In this document: positions 7,783 to 14,372 of the stretch, piece by piece | Numbering within the stretch: position 1 is the stretch's first letter | Layout: each line of letters begins with the position of its first letter | Translations under genes and position numbers: made by a program | Notes under the pieces: model-generated | Databases searched by the model: none | Seen by the model: the letters and a program-made list of their open reading frames with translations, nothing else | What the model was told of the DNA's origin: nothing | Origin: HGM13006 sp963649625 | Lineage (GTDB): Bacteria; Bacillota; Clostridia; Oscillospirales; Oscillospiraceae | Length of the DNA: 17,371 bases | Direction: 5' to 3' | Assembly: GCA_963649625.1 (NCBI GenBank) | Contig: CAVJIP010000140.1 | Location: forward strand, 1-17,371

Positions 7783-8350
7783 GCTGTTTCGCCTTCTTTT
7801 GTAGGGTAAAATTGCTGATCTCACAGGAGATCAAAAGGTTTTTTCCGTCTGAAATTTCTCCCCGCCGGGGCTCCTGTCCCTCAAACCAGGTGGTGATCTC
7901 CAGCTGCTTCTGGCCGTAGCCCAGCAGATACCGCACCTGCTCCGTCTCTCCGTCCTGCCCCCAGGAGGCCATATAGCCCCGGCTCCAGGCCTGGGTCAGA
8001 AGATAGGGGGCCGCCATAGGAGAGATTTTCCGGGAGGAAAAGTCCTCCACTGCCAGAATGGTGTCCCCATAGGAGACGTTGGCCTCCTCCCCGGACACCG
8101 TCCCGGTGATTCCCGCTGCAATCTCCGGGGCCGTCACCGTAAGATAGGCGGGGCCGTCCGCCTCCCCGCTGCATTGCAGGGTGAATTCCCTGGTGTAGCT
8201 GCCGTAGTCGGCCCTTAGCTCCAGGGTAAAATTGCATTGTCCCGCCTCCGTCAGTGCCCTGCGAAACCCCACCGGCATTTCCCCGGCGGTCTCCCCGCAG
8301 GCGCAGAGCAGAAGCAGGCATATCATTGGTACGGCAAGCCCTCGCCGCAC
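7736..8350 (-). CDS. Lipoprotein, GerS/YdcC-like candidate
   Basis: This 204-residue protein has a short signal peptide (RR, then a hydrophobic stretch at 5-17) and a lipobox-like LCAC with the lipidated Cys at residue 18. It would be anchored to the outer face of the cytoplasmic membrane. The rest looks like a beta-rich LolA-type domain: TLELRADYGSYTREFTLQC, then an alternating pattern, ending near FTLQKK. I do not recognise a definite family from the sequence alone. The position directly before alr matches B. subtilis ydcC-alr and C. difficile gerS-alr2, where GerS is a lipoprotein needed for spore cortex modification. The start is GTG with GGAGG upstream, 14 bases after nnr. The C-terminal 16 codons overlap alr. 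Function is inferred from context. Confidence 0.75.
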   Translation of the reverse strand: MRRGLAVPMICLLLLCACGETAGEMPVGFRRALTEAGQCNFTLELRADYGSYTREFTLQCSGEADGPAYLTVTAPEIAAGITGTVSGEEANVSYGDTILAVEDFSSRKISPMAAPYLLTQAWSRGYMASWGQDGETEQVRYLLGYGQKQLEITTWFEGQEPRRGEISDGKNLLISCEISNFTLQKKAKQHEENTETNLGGGEPG

Positions 8351-8364
8351 AGTCCCTTCCTCCG

Positions 8365-9864
8365 TTATCTCAGAATCTCAGACAAGGCCCCAATCATATC
8401 CGTTGGGAGCATACTCCGAAGGCCCAGCCGCTCCCTGGCTGCGTCCCCGGCGGCTCCGTGAATCCAGACTGCTGCGGCGGCGGCCTTTACCGGCTCCATC
8501 CCCTGTCCTACCAGACAGGCCAGAATCCCGGAGAGCACGTCTCCGCTGCCGCCGGTGGCCATGCCCGGGTTCCCGGTGGAGTTGACGTAGACCTGGCCCT
8601 CCGGGCCTGCAATCACCGTGCGATAGCCCTTGAGCACAATCACCGCTCCTGTTTTCTCCGCCATTTCCCGGGCGGCGGAAATGCGGTCCTTGCTAAGGTC
8701 GCCGCCCAGCCGCCGGAACTCCCCCTCATGGGGAGTCAGAATCACCGGAGCCTTGTCCAGTCTATCTATATGACCGGCCAGGACGTTTATGCCATCGGCG
8801 TCCAGAATCACCGGGCAGGCCGCCGCCTCCAAAAGTCCGAACACCAGCTCCTCCGTGTCGTAGCACCGGCCTATGCCCGGGCCGATCAGGCAGGCATCCA
8901 TGTCCTTCATGCGGTCCTGCAGCTCCGGGATGCCGCTGCGGGCAAACCGTCCGTTTCCCGTGGCAGGCATGGGAAACACCACCGGCTCCTCCAGCCTTCC
9001 CGCCACAATGGGATAAACCGGCTCCGGCACCGCCAGATAGACCAGCCCCGCCCCGGTTCGCAGGGCCGCCTGGGCCGCCATGGCCGCCGCCCCGGTAAAG
9101 CCCGTGGAGCCGCAGACCATCAGGATTTTTCCCATGTCCCCCTTGTGGCTCTCCAGCCTGGGCTTCGGCAGCCAGGAACGCACCATCTCCCCGGTGACAT
9201 ACTCGCCGTCCAGCTCCACCTGCTCCCGGGCCTTCGCCGGAATGCCAATGTCATGGACGACCAAGCGGCCGGTGTACTCCGTGCCCGGCGGCAGAAGCTG
9301 CCCGGTTTTGGGAAGGTGAAAGGTCACGGTCACATCCGCCCTTATGGCACAGCCCAGGACTTCCCCGGAATCTGCGCTGATTCCGCTGGAAATGTCGCAG
9401 GACAGCACCGGGATACCGCTTTGGTTCAGTGCCTCCGCCAGGGCCCTGTAGTCCCCGCTCAGAGGCCGGGACAGCCCGGTTCCGAACAGAGCATCCACCA
9501 CCAGGGCCCAGGAGCCCAGGAGCACCTCCGTTCCCGGATAGGGGGTCAGCTCTCCCCCGGCGGCCCGAAGCCGCTCCAGCATGGCCTGGCTGTCCCCGGA
9601 GAGCTTTTCCTCCGTCCCTACCATACAGCACATGACCTCCTGCCCGGCCTCCCGAAGGAGGGCCGCCGCCCCAATGCCGTCGCCGCCGTTATTTCCGCTG
9701 CCGCAGAGCACCAGCACCGGGCCGGGATGCTCCCGAAGCAGCTTCTCCGCCTCCCCGGCGGTGCCCTGGGCGGCCCGGAGCATCAGAACCTCCCCGGGGA
9801 TTCCCAGCTCCTCTATGGCATACCGGTCCATTTCCCGCATGGCCCCTGCTTTTCCGAATTTCAT
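8365..9864 (-). CDS. nnr: Bifunctional NAD(P)H-hydrate epimerase / ADP-dependent dehydratase
   Basis: This repairs hydrated NADH and NADPH, which form by damage or by side reaction of glyceraldehyde-3-phosphate dehydrogenase. The N-terminal YjeF epimerase domain (about 1-210) interconverts the R and S epimers and shows the GNNGGDG loop at 57-63. The C-terminal ribokinase-like domain (about 225-499) dehydrates S-NAD(P)HX using ADP or ATP and shows LTPHEGEF and TGGSGDVLSG, with the catalytic Asp at 442. The 499 residues match the fused bacterial form. The ATG overlaps the stop of the upstream gene (ATGA), so translation is probably coupled. It sits upstream of a lipoprotein and alr, an order resembling Firmicutes acpS/nnr-lipoprotein-alr clusters. 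Confidence 0.96.
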   Translation of the reverse strand: MKFGKAGAMREMDRYAIEELGIPGEVLMLRAAQGTAGEAEKLLREHPGPVLVLCGSGNNGGDGIGAAALLREAGQEVMCCMVGTEEKLSGDSQAMLERLRAAGGELTPYPGTEVLLGSWALVVDALFGTGLSRPLSGDYRALAEALNQSGIPVLSCDISSGISADSGEVLGCAIRADVTVTFHLPKTGQLLPPGTEYTGRLVVHDIGIPAKAREQVELDGEYVTGEMVRSWLPKPRLESHKGDMGKILMVCGSTGFTGAAAMAAQAALRTGAGLVYLAVPEPVYPIVAGRLEEPVVFPMPATGNGRFARSGIPELQDRMKDMDACLIGPGIGRCYDTEELVFGLLEAAACPVILDADGINVLAGHIDRLDKAPVILTPHEGEFRRLGGDLSKDRISAAREMAEKTGAVIVLKGYRTVIAGPEGQVYVNSTGNPGMATGGSGDVLSGILACLVGQGMEPVKAAAAAVWIHGAAGDAARERLGLRSMLPTDMIGALSEILR

Positions 9865-10382
9865 GCCTCCATCCCCTTTATCCGGGAGCGAAGATACCGT
9901 TGCATGGCCTCCCGCATTTTCCTGGAGGGCTGCATCACCACAAAGGCATAGCCTCCCTCCTTCCGCTCACAGATCAAAAACCAGCGTCCTGCGGCGTTTT
10001 TGGAGGCGGAAAAGTCCAGCACCTGAGAGACCTGATACCCCTTCGTCTCGGCTTCATACTCCGCCGTATAGGGGGCCATCACCTGAATCTGCTTCTGATT
10101 GATTTCCAGTGCCCGCTTCCGCTTCCGCTTGGCCATGATCTTGTCCACGTCCAAGTCTCCGTTGGTAAAGGAGTATTCATACTCCACATACTGGAATTTA
10201 ATGCCGATGTACACGGCGAACCACACCAGGAGAATCAGCACCGTGTTGATAAAGGGCACCACCAGCCACAGCAGCACGCTCAGGGCCGCCGCCGCCGCCA
10301 CCATCAGAATGCTCAGCAGCAGGTTCCAAAGGCTTTTCCGCCGCACCACCATTTCCTCTACAAAAATATCGTCCTCAAACAT
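9861..10382 (-). CDS. Small membrane protein, DUF6106-like
   Basis: A 173-residue protein of unknown function. Two hydrophobic segments (about 19-41 and 44-63) form a hairpin in the membrane after a short acidic N-terminus. A soluble domain follows, with YEYSFTNGDLDVDKI and a basic stretch KRKRKR, and it probably faces the cytoplasm. The pattern fits a Firmicutes family that I recall as DUF6106; this is memory, not a search. The ATG has GAGGGG upstream, and a strong promoter lies about 60 bases ahead, so it is the first gene of the operon with nnr, the lipoprotein and alr. Its stop overlaps the nnr start by four bases. Linkage with nnr and alr does not by itself reveal a role. Confidence 0.8.
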   Translation of the reverse strand: MFEDDIFVEEMVVRRKSLWNLLLSILMVAAAAALSVLLWLVVPFINTVLILLVWFAVYIGIKFQYVEYEYSFTNGDLDVDKIMAKRKRKRALEINQKQIQVMAPYTAEYEAETKGYQVSQVLDFSASKNAAGRWFLICERKEGGYAFVVMQPSRKMREAMQRYLRSRIKGMEA

Positions 10383-10439
10383 ATTGTCTGCCCCTCAAAT
10401 TTCACAGGATTTACCGCCGTAATCGGGCCGTATTTTGTT

Positions 10440-10468
10440 ATTATATGCGATTTTTTCCCCTCCGTCAA
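10440..10468 (-). promoter_or_regulatory. Sigma-A promoter of the DUF6106-nnr-lipoprotein-alr operon
   Basis: On the minus strand, TTGACG (10468-10463) and TATAAT (10445-10440) are 17 bases apart. Transcription would start near 10433, about 50 bases before the first start codon. It is back to back with the pheST promoter; only 8 bases separate the two -35 boxes. Confidence 0.87.
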
Positions 10469-10476
10469 TTTTTATG

Positions 10477-10505
10477 TTGCGAGAATCCAAAAACTGTGCT
10501 ATGAT
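10477..10505 (+). promoter_or_regulatory. Promoter of pheST
   Basis: TTGCGA (10477-10482) and TATGAT (10500-10505) are separated by 17 bases. This is a moderate sigma-A match, placed so that transcription begins near 10512, immediately before the first T-box helix. Confidence 0.75.
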
Positions 10506-10511
10506 TCCCTG

Positions 10512-10754
10512 TGAAATAAGAAATTGCAATGATCGGGTTGTCCAAAATCTATCGGGCGGCAAAGAGAGGACGGGGCGCTGAGAGCCGTCCCCGCCGGGAT
10601 GCGGGCCTTCCCCCGGGAGCTGCCCTCTGAACCTGAGTAGGATGGGCCGGGTTGTGCCGTTATCCATGAAAAGTGCGCCTTATCCAGGCGAATTGCGGGT
10701 GGTACCGCGGAAGTTCAGTCTTTCGTCCCCTTGTGGACGGAGGACTATTTTTTT
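10512..10754 (+). ncRNA. T-box riboswitch (tRNA-Phe sensing) of pheST
   Basis: This leader senses uncharged tRNA-Phe and decides between termination and read-through into pheS. The T-box sequence GGGTGGTACCGCGG is at 10697-10710; its TGGT (10700-10703) would pair with the tRNA acceptor end, discriminator A included. Stem I shows the AGAGAG bulge (10563-10568) and an apical stem GGACGG/CCGTCC with loop containing CTGAGAG (10574-10584). Below it, GGCGG/CCGCC (10555-10559, 10591-10595) and TATC/GATG lead to a loop that holds TTC at 10608-10610. TTC lies six bases before a GAGC K-turn strand, the same spacing I recall for glyQS. UUC is a Phe codon, which agrees with the genes. Specifier placement was folded by hand. 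Confidence 0.93.
10717..10754 (+). terminator. Regulated intrinsic terminator of the T-box
   Basis: A 12-bp stem (10717-10728 with 10735-10746, some G-U pairs) with a six-base loop is followed by A and seven T. It lies just after the T-box sequence and 16 bases before the pheS start. The antiterminator formed with the T-box sequence would exclude it when uncharged tRNA is bound. Confidence 0.92.
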
Positions 10755-10770
10755 GTAAGGAGACAGGATT

Positions 10771-11814
10771 ATGAAGCAGCAGCTGTACGACATCGAACAA
10801 AAGGCCCTGGATGCCTTTGCCCAGGCCAAGGAGCCCCAGGAGCTGGAGTCCCTTCGGGTAAAATTCCTGGGCAAAAAGGGCGAGCTGACCGCCGTTCTGA
10901 AAAAAATGGGCACACTCTCCCCGGAGGAACGCCCGGTGATGGGCCAGCTGGCCAACCAGGTTCGGGCCCATATTGAACAGGAGCTGGACGAGAAAAAGCA
11001 GCATCTGGCCGCCATGGCACTGGAGCTCAAGCTCCGCTCCGAGGCGGTGGACGTGACCATGCCCGGGGCAGAGATTCCCCTGGGCCACCGGCATCCCATG
11101 TCCATTGTCTTAGACGAAATGAAGGAGATCTTCATCGGCATGGGCTTTGACGTGGTGGACGGCCCGGAGGTGGAGCTGGAAAGCTATAACTTCACCAAGC
11201 TCAACACCCCCGCCGGTCATCCCGCCCGGGACCGCCAGGACACCTTCTACACCACCGAGGACGATGGGGTGCTCCTTCGCACCCAGACCTCTCCCATGCA
11301 GATTCGGGTGATGGAGACAAGAACCCCTCCCATCCGCATTATCTCCCCCGGCCGGGTCTACCGGAAGGACGAGGTGGACGCCACCCACAGCCCCATGTTC
11401 CATCAGATGGAGGGCCTGGTCATTGACAAGGGCATCACCATGGCCGACCTGAAGGGGAGCCTGACCCAGATGGTCAAGCTCCTCTACGGAGAGGACAGCG
11501 TGGTTCGATTCCGTCCCCACCACTTCCCCTTCACCGAGCCCTCCTGTGAGGTGGATGTCCGCTGCTTTAAGTGCGAGGGCACCGGCAGCGTAGAGGGCCA
11601 TACCTGCCCCACCTGCCACGGCGAGGGCTGGATTGAGATTCTGGGGGCCGGTATGGTGCATCCCAAGGTGCTCACCGGCTGCGGCATTGACCCGGAGGTT
11701 TATTCCGGCTTTGCCTTCGGCTGCGGCGTGGAGCGGATGACCATGAACCGATTCAACATTAACGACCTGCGTCTTATCTTTGAAAATGACGTGCGGTTCC
11801 TGAACCAGTTTTGA
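10771..11814 (+). CDS. pheS: Phenylalanine-tRNA ligase alpha subunit
   Basis: This is the catalytic subunit of the (alpha-beta)2 class II enzyme that charges tRNA-Phe in the cytoplasm. The 347 residues match the family. The N-terminal part (1-85) is the helical tRNA-contacting arm. The catalytic core follows, with GHRHPMS (motif 1 region), a motif 2 region near GRVYRKDEVDATHSPMFHQMEG, FPFTEPSCEVD, and the C-terminal motif 3 GCGVERMTMNRF. A pair of CxxCxGxG knuckles (C265, C268, C279, C282) sits in the catalytic domain and could bind zinc; similar Cys pairs occur in other clostridial PheS proteins. The ATG has a strong AAGGAG. Expression is controlled by the Phe T-box. pheT starts 18 bases downstream. 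Confidence 0.98.
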   Translation: MKQQLYDIEQKALDAFAQAKEPQELESLRVKFLGKKGELTAVLKKMGTLSPEERPVMGQLANQVRAHIEQELDEKKQHLAAMALELKLRSEAVDVTMPGAEIPLGHRHPMSIVLDEMKEIFIGMGFDVVDGPEVELESYNFTKLNTPAGHPARDRQDTFYTTEDDGVLLRTQTSPMQIRVMETRTPPIRIISPGRVYRKDEVDATHSPMFHQMEGLVIDKGITMADLKGSLTQMVKLLYGEDSVVRFRPHHFPFTEPSCEVDVRCFKCEGTGSVEGHTCPTCHGEGWIEILGAGMVHPKVLTGCGIDPEVYSGFAFGCGVERMTMNRFNINDLRLIFENDVRFLNQF

Positions 11815-11832
11815 GAAAGGAGCGGACAGACC

Positions 11833-14217
11833 ATGAACATTTCAAGAAAATGGCTGAACGATTATGTGCAGATTGACGTAAGCGATCATGAATTTGATGC
11901 CGCCATGACCATGTCCGGCACCAAGGTGGAGACGACGCAGGTGCTTTCCGCCCAGATCAAAAACGTGGTGGTGGGCAAGGTACTGGAGATCGTCCGCCAC
12001 GGCAACTCCGACCATATGTGGATCTGCCAGGTGGACGTGGGCGAGGGTGCGCCGGTACAGATCGTCACCGGGGCCCAGAACGTAAAGCAGGGCGACCTGG
12101 TGCCTGTGGCAAAGCACAACTCCTATCTTCCCGGCGGCGTACACATCACCAAGGGAAAGCTCCGGGGAGAAATGTCCTGGGGTATGCTCTGCTCCCTTAA
12201 GGAGCTGGGCCTGACCAAAAACGACTTCCCCTACGCCATTGAGGACGGCATCTTTATCATTGAGGAGCCGGATGTCCAGGTGGGCCAGGACATTAACCAG
12301 GTCATCGGCACCGACGACAGCGTGGTGGAGTTTGAAATCACCAACAACCGCACCGACTGCTATTCCGTTATTGGCATTGCCCGGGAGGCGGCGGCCACCT
12401 TTGATAAGCCCTTCACCCTCCATGAGCCGGTGGTCAAGGGCTCTCAGGCCGGAAGCATCTTTGATAAGCTGGAGGTGGAGGTAGAGGCCCCGGAGCTTTG
12501 CCCTCGGTACACCTCCCGGATGATTACCAACGTGAAAATCGCCCCCTCTCCCAAGTGGCTGCGCCAGCGGCTCCACGCCCTGGGGGTTCGCCCCATCAAC
12601 AACATCGTGGACATCACCAACTATGTGATGCTGGAATACGGCCAGCCCATGCACGCCTTTGACTATCGCTATGTCAGCAGCGGGAAAATCGTGGTGCGCC
12701 AAGCCAGGGACGGCGAAGTCCTTACCACCCTGGACGGCAACGAGCACACTCTGACCGGCAAAATGCTGGTGATTGCCGACAGTGACCGGGCCATCGGCCT
12801 AGCCGGGATTATGGGCGGTCTGAACTCGGAGATTCTGGAGGACACCACCACGGTGGTCTTTGAGTGCGCCAACTTTGACGGCACCTGCATCCGCCAGACC
12901 GCCAATGCCCTGGGGATGCGCACGGATGCCTCCTCCAAGTACGAAAAGGGCCTGAACCCGCTGACCACCTATCCCGCCCTTCAGCGGGCCTGTGAGCTGG
13001 TGGAGCAGCTGGGAGCCGGTGATGTCATGGATGGGGTCATTGACGTACTGAACTATGTGCCCCAGCCGGTGGATGTGGCCTTTGCGCCGGAGAAAATCAA
13101 CGGTCTGCTGGGCACGGATTTGTCCCGGGAGGAAATGATTTCCCTGTTGAACCGGCTGAGCTTCCAGGTGGCGGGGGATGTGCTCCATGTGCCCCAGTGG
13201 CGCACGGACGTTCACCATATGGCCGATGTGGCCGAGGAGGTGGCCCGAATCTACGGATATGACAAGATTCCCGTCACCATGTTCAAGGGTGCCACCGCCC
13301 AGGGGGGCTACACCGATGCCCAGAAAAAGCGCAATCTCACCGGCTCCATCTGCCGGGGCATGGGCTATAGCGAAATCCTCACCTATTCCTTCGGCAGCCC
13401 CTCCATGTTTGACCTGATTCGCCTGCCGGAAAACAGCCCCCTTCGGAACGTGATTCGGATTATCAATCCCCTGGGGGAGGACACCTCCATTATGCGCACC
13501 ACCACCCTCCCCTGCATGATGGACACCCTGTCCCGGAACAACGCCTATCGGAACAAGGCGGCAAAGCTCTATGAGCTGGCAAAGGTTTATCTGCCCCAGG
13601 CGGGAGAGCCCCTGCCCCGGGAGGACGTGATTCTCACCCTGGGCACCTACGGGGCCAACGAGACCTTCTTTACCCTCAAGGGGGAGGTGGAGGCCATTCT
13701 CCGGGCTCTCAACACCCAGCCCCGGGGCTATGCCGCCGTCACCAACAACCCCTCCTATCACCCCGGACGCTGTGCCAGGCTCACTGTGGGCGGCGTGGAG
13801 GTAGGCGTGCTTGGTCAGGTGCATCCGCTGGTGGCCGCCAACTACGGCATTGACAGCGAGGTCTACTGCGCCGAGCTGAACTTTACCACCCTGCTGACCC
13901 TTTTGGCTCCGGAAAGCGTGTATCATCCCCTGCCCCGGTTCCCCTCTGTGGAGCGGGACATTGCTGTGGTCTGTGACGAGGCCCTGACTGTGGCCGAGGT
14001 GGAGGCCTGCATCCAGAGTGCCGGAGGCAAGCTCCTTCGGCGGGTCAAGCTCTTTGACGTGTATCGGGGCAAGGGCATTCCCGAGCGGAAAAAGTCCCTG
14101 GCCTTCTCTCTGGAGCTTCGGGCCGATGACCGCACCCTCACCGACAGTGATTCGGAGGCTGTGATGGGGGCAATCCTGGAAAAGCTGGAGTCCGCCCTGG
14201 GCGCTGTGCTCCGCTGA
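11833..14217 (+). CDS. pheT: Phenylalanine-tRNA ligase beta subunit
   Basis: This is the structural and editing subunit that partners PheS. The 794 residues match the family. Domains in order are a short N-terminal region (MNISRKWLNDYV), the EMAP-type tRNA-binding fold (about 40-150), the B3/B4 editing domain that hydrolyses Tyr-tRNA-Phe (about 210-400, with NIVDITNYVMLEYGQPMHAFD), the B5 DNA-binding-like domain (about 410-480), the catalytic-like domain, and a C-terminal ferredoxin-fold anticodon-binding domain (about 700-794, starting near YHPLPRFPSVERDIAVV). The ATG has AAAGGAG ten bases upstream. It shares the T-box-controlled transcript with pheS and ends before a strong terminator. Confidence 0.98.
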   Translation: MNISRKWLNDYVQIDVSDHEFDAAMTMSGTKVETTQVLSAQIKNVVVGKVLEIVRHGNSDHMWICQVDVGEGAPVQIVTGAQNVKQGDLVPVAKHNSYLPGGVHITKGKLRGEMSWGMLCSLKELGLTKNDFPYAIEDGIFIIEEPDVQVGQDINQVIGTDDSVVEFEITNNRTDCYSVIGIAREAAATFDKPFTLHEPVVKGSQAGSIFDKLEVEVEAPELCPRYTSRMITNVKIAPSPKWLRQRLHALGVRPINNIVDITNYVMLEYGQPMHAFDYRYVSSGKIVVRQARDGEVLTTLDGNEHTLTGKMLVIADSDRAIGLAGIMGGLNSEILEDTTTVVFECANFDGTCIRQTANALGMRTDASSKYEKGLNPLTTYPALQRACELVEQLGAGDVMDGVIDVLNYVPQPVDVAFAPEKINGLLGTDLSREEMISLLNRLSFQVAGDVLHVPQWRTDVHHMADVAEEVARIYGYDKIPVTMFKGATAQGGYTDAQKKRNLTGSICRGMGYSEILTYSFGSPSMFDLIRLPENSPLRNVIRIINPLGEDTSIMRTTTLPCMMDTLSRNNAYRNKAAKLYELAKVYLPQAGEPLPREDVILTLGTYGANETFFTLKGEVEAILRALNTQPRGYAAVTNNPSYHPGRCARLTVGGVEVGVLGQVHPLVAANYGIDSEVYCAELNFTTLLTLLAPESVYHPLPRFPSVERDIAVVCDEALTVAEVEACIQSAGGKLLRRVKLFDVYRGKGIPERKKSLAFSLELRADDRTLTDSDSEAVMGAILEKLESALGAVLR

Positions 14218-14244
14218 TTCCCGATTTTTCATCACACCCCTTGG

Positions 14245-14279
14245 ATTGCAGCAGGCCCCTTGGCCTGCTGCAATTTTTC
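14245..14279 (+). terminator. Intrinsic terminator of pheST
   Basis: A perfect 13-bp stem (14245-14257 with 14262-14274) with loop CCTT is followed by a run of five T, the first of which closes the stem. It starts 28 bases after the pheT stop. Confidence 0.96.
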
Positions 14280-14314
14280 CTGCAAGTCCCGGCATAAATT
14301 CATGCAATTTGTTG

Positions 14315-14343
14315 TTTACAGTCCTCATAATATTTGGTACAAT
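14315..14343 (+). promoter_or_regulatory. Promoter of the FMN-binding glutamate synthase-like gene, with overlapping palindrome
   Basis: TTTACA (14315-14320) and TACAAT (14338-14343) are 17 bases apart, a good sigma-A promoter; transcription would begin near 14350. A 13-base palindrome GGTACAATGTACC (14336-14348) covers the -10 box and could be an operator, though no regulator gene is nearby. Confidence 0.8.
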
Positions 14344-14372
14344 GTACCCACCAATTTAAGGAGGTTCCAATC

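Noticed and set aside
8254..9951. 565-codon plus-strand frame opposite nnr
   Set aside because: It is antisense to a well-supported nnr gene with intact motifs, and its composition is that of a complementary frame.
10395..10667. 90-codon minus-strand frame across the T-box leader
   Set aside because: The region is explained by divergent promoters and the T-box RNA; the frame has no supported start or domain.
12799..14328. 509-codon minus-strand frame opposite pheT
   Set aside because: It is a shadow of pheT and crosses the pheST terminator; no recognisable domain.
14334..14372. Upstream start for the FMN-binding protein
   Set aside because: It lies within the promoter spacer and before the predicted transcription start, while the ATG at 14373 has an excellent ribosome site.
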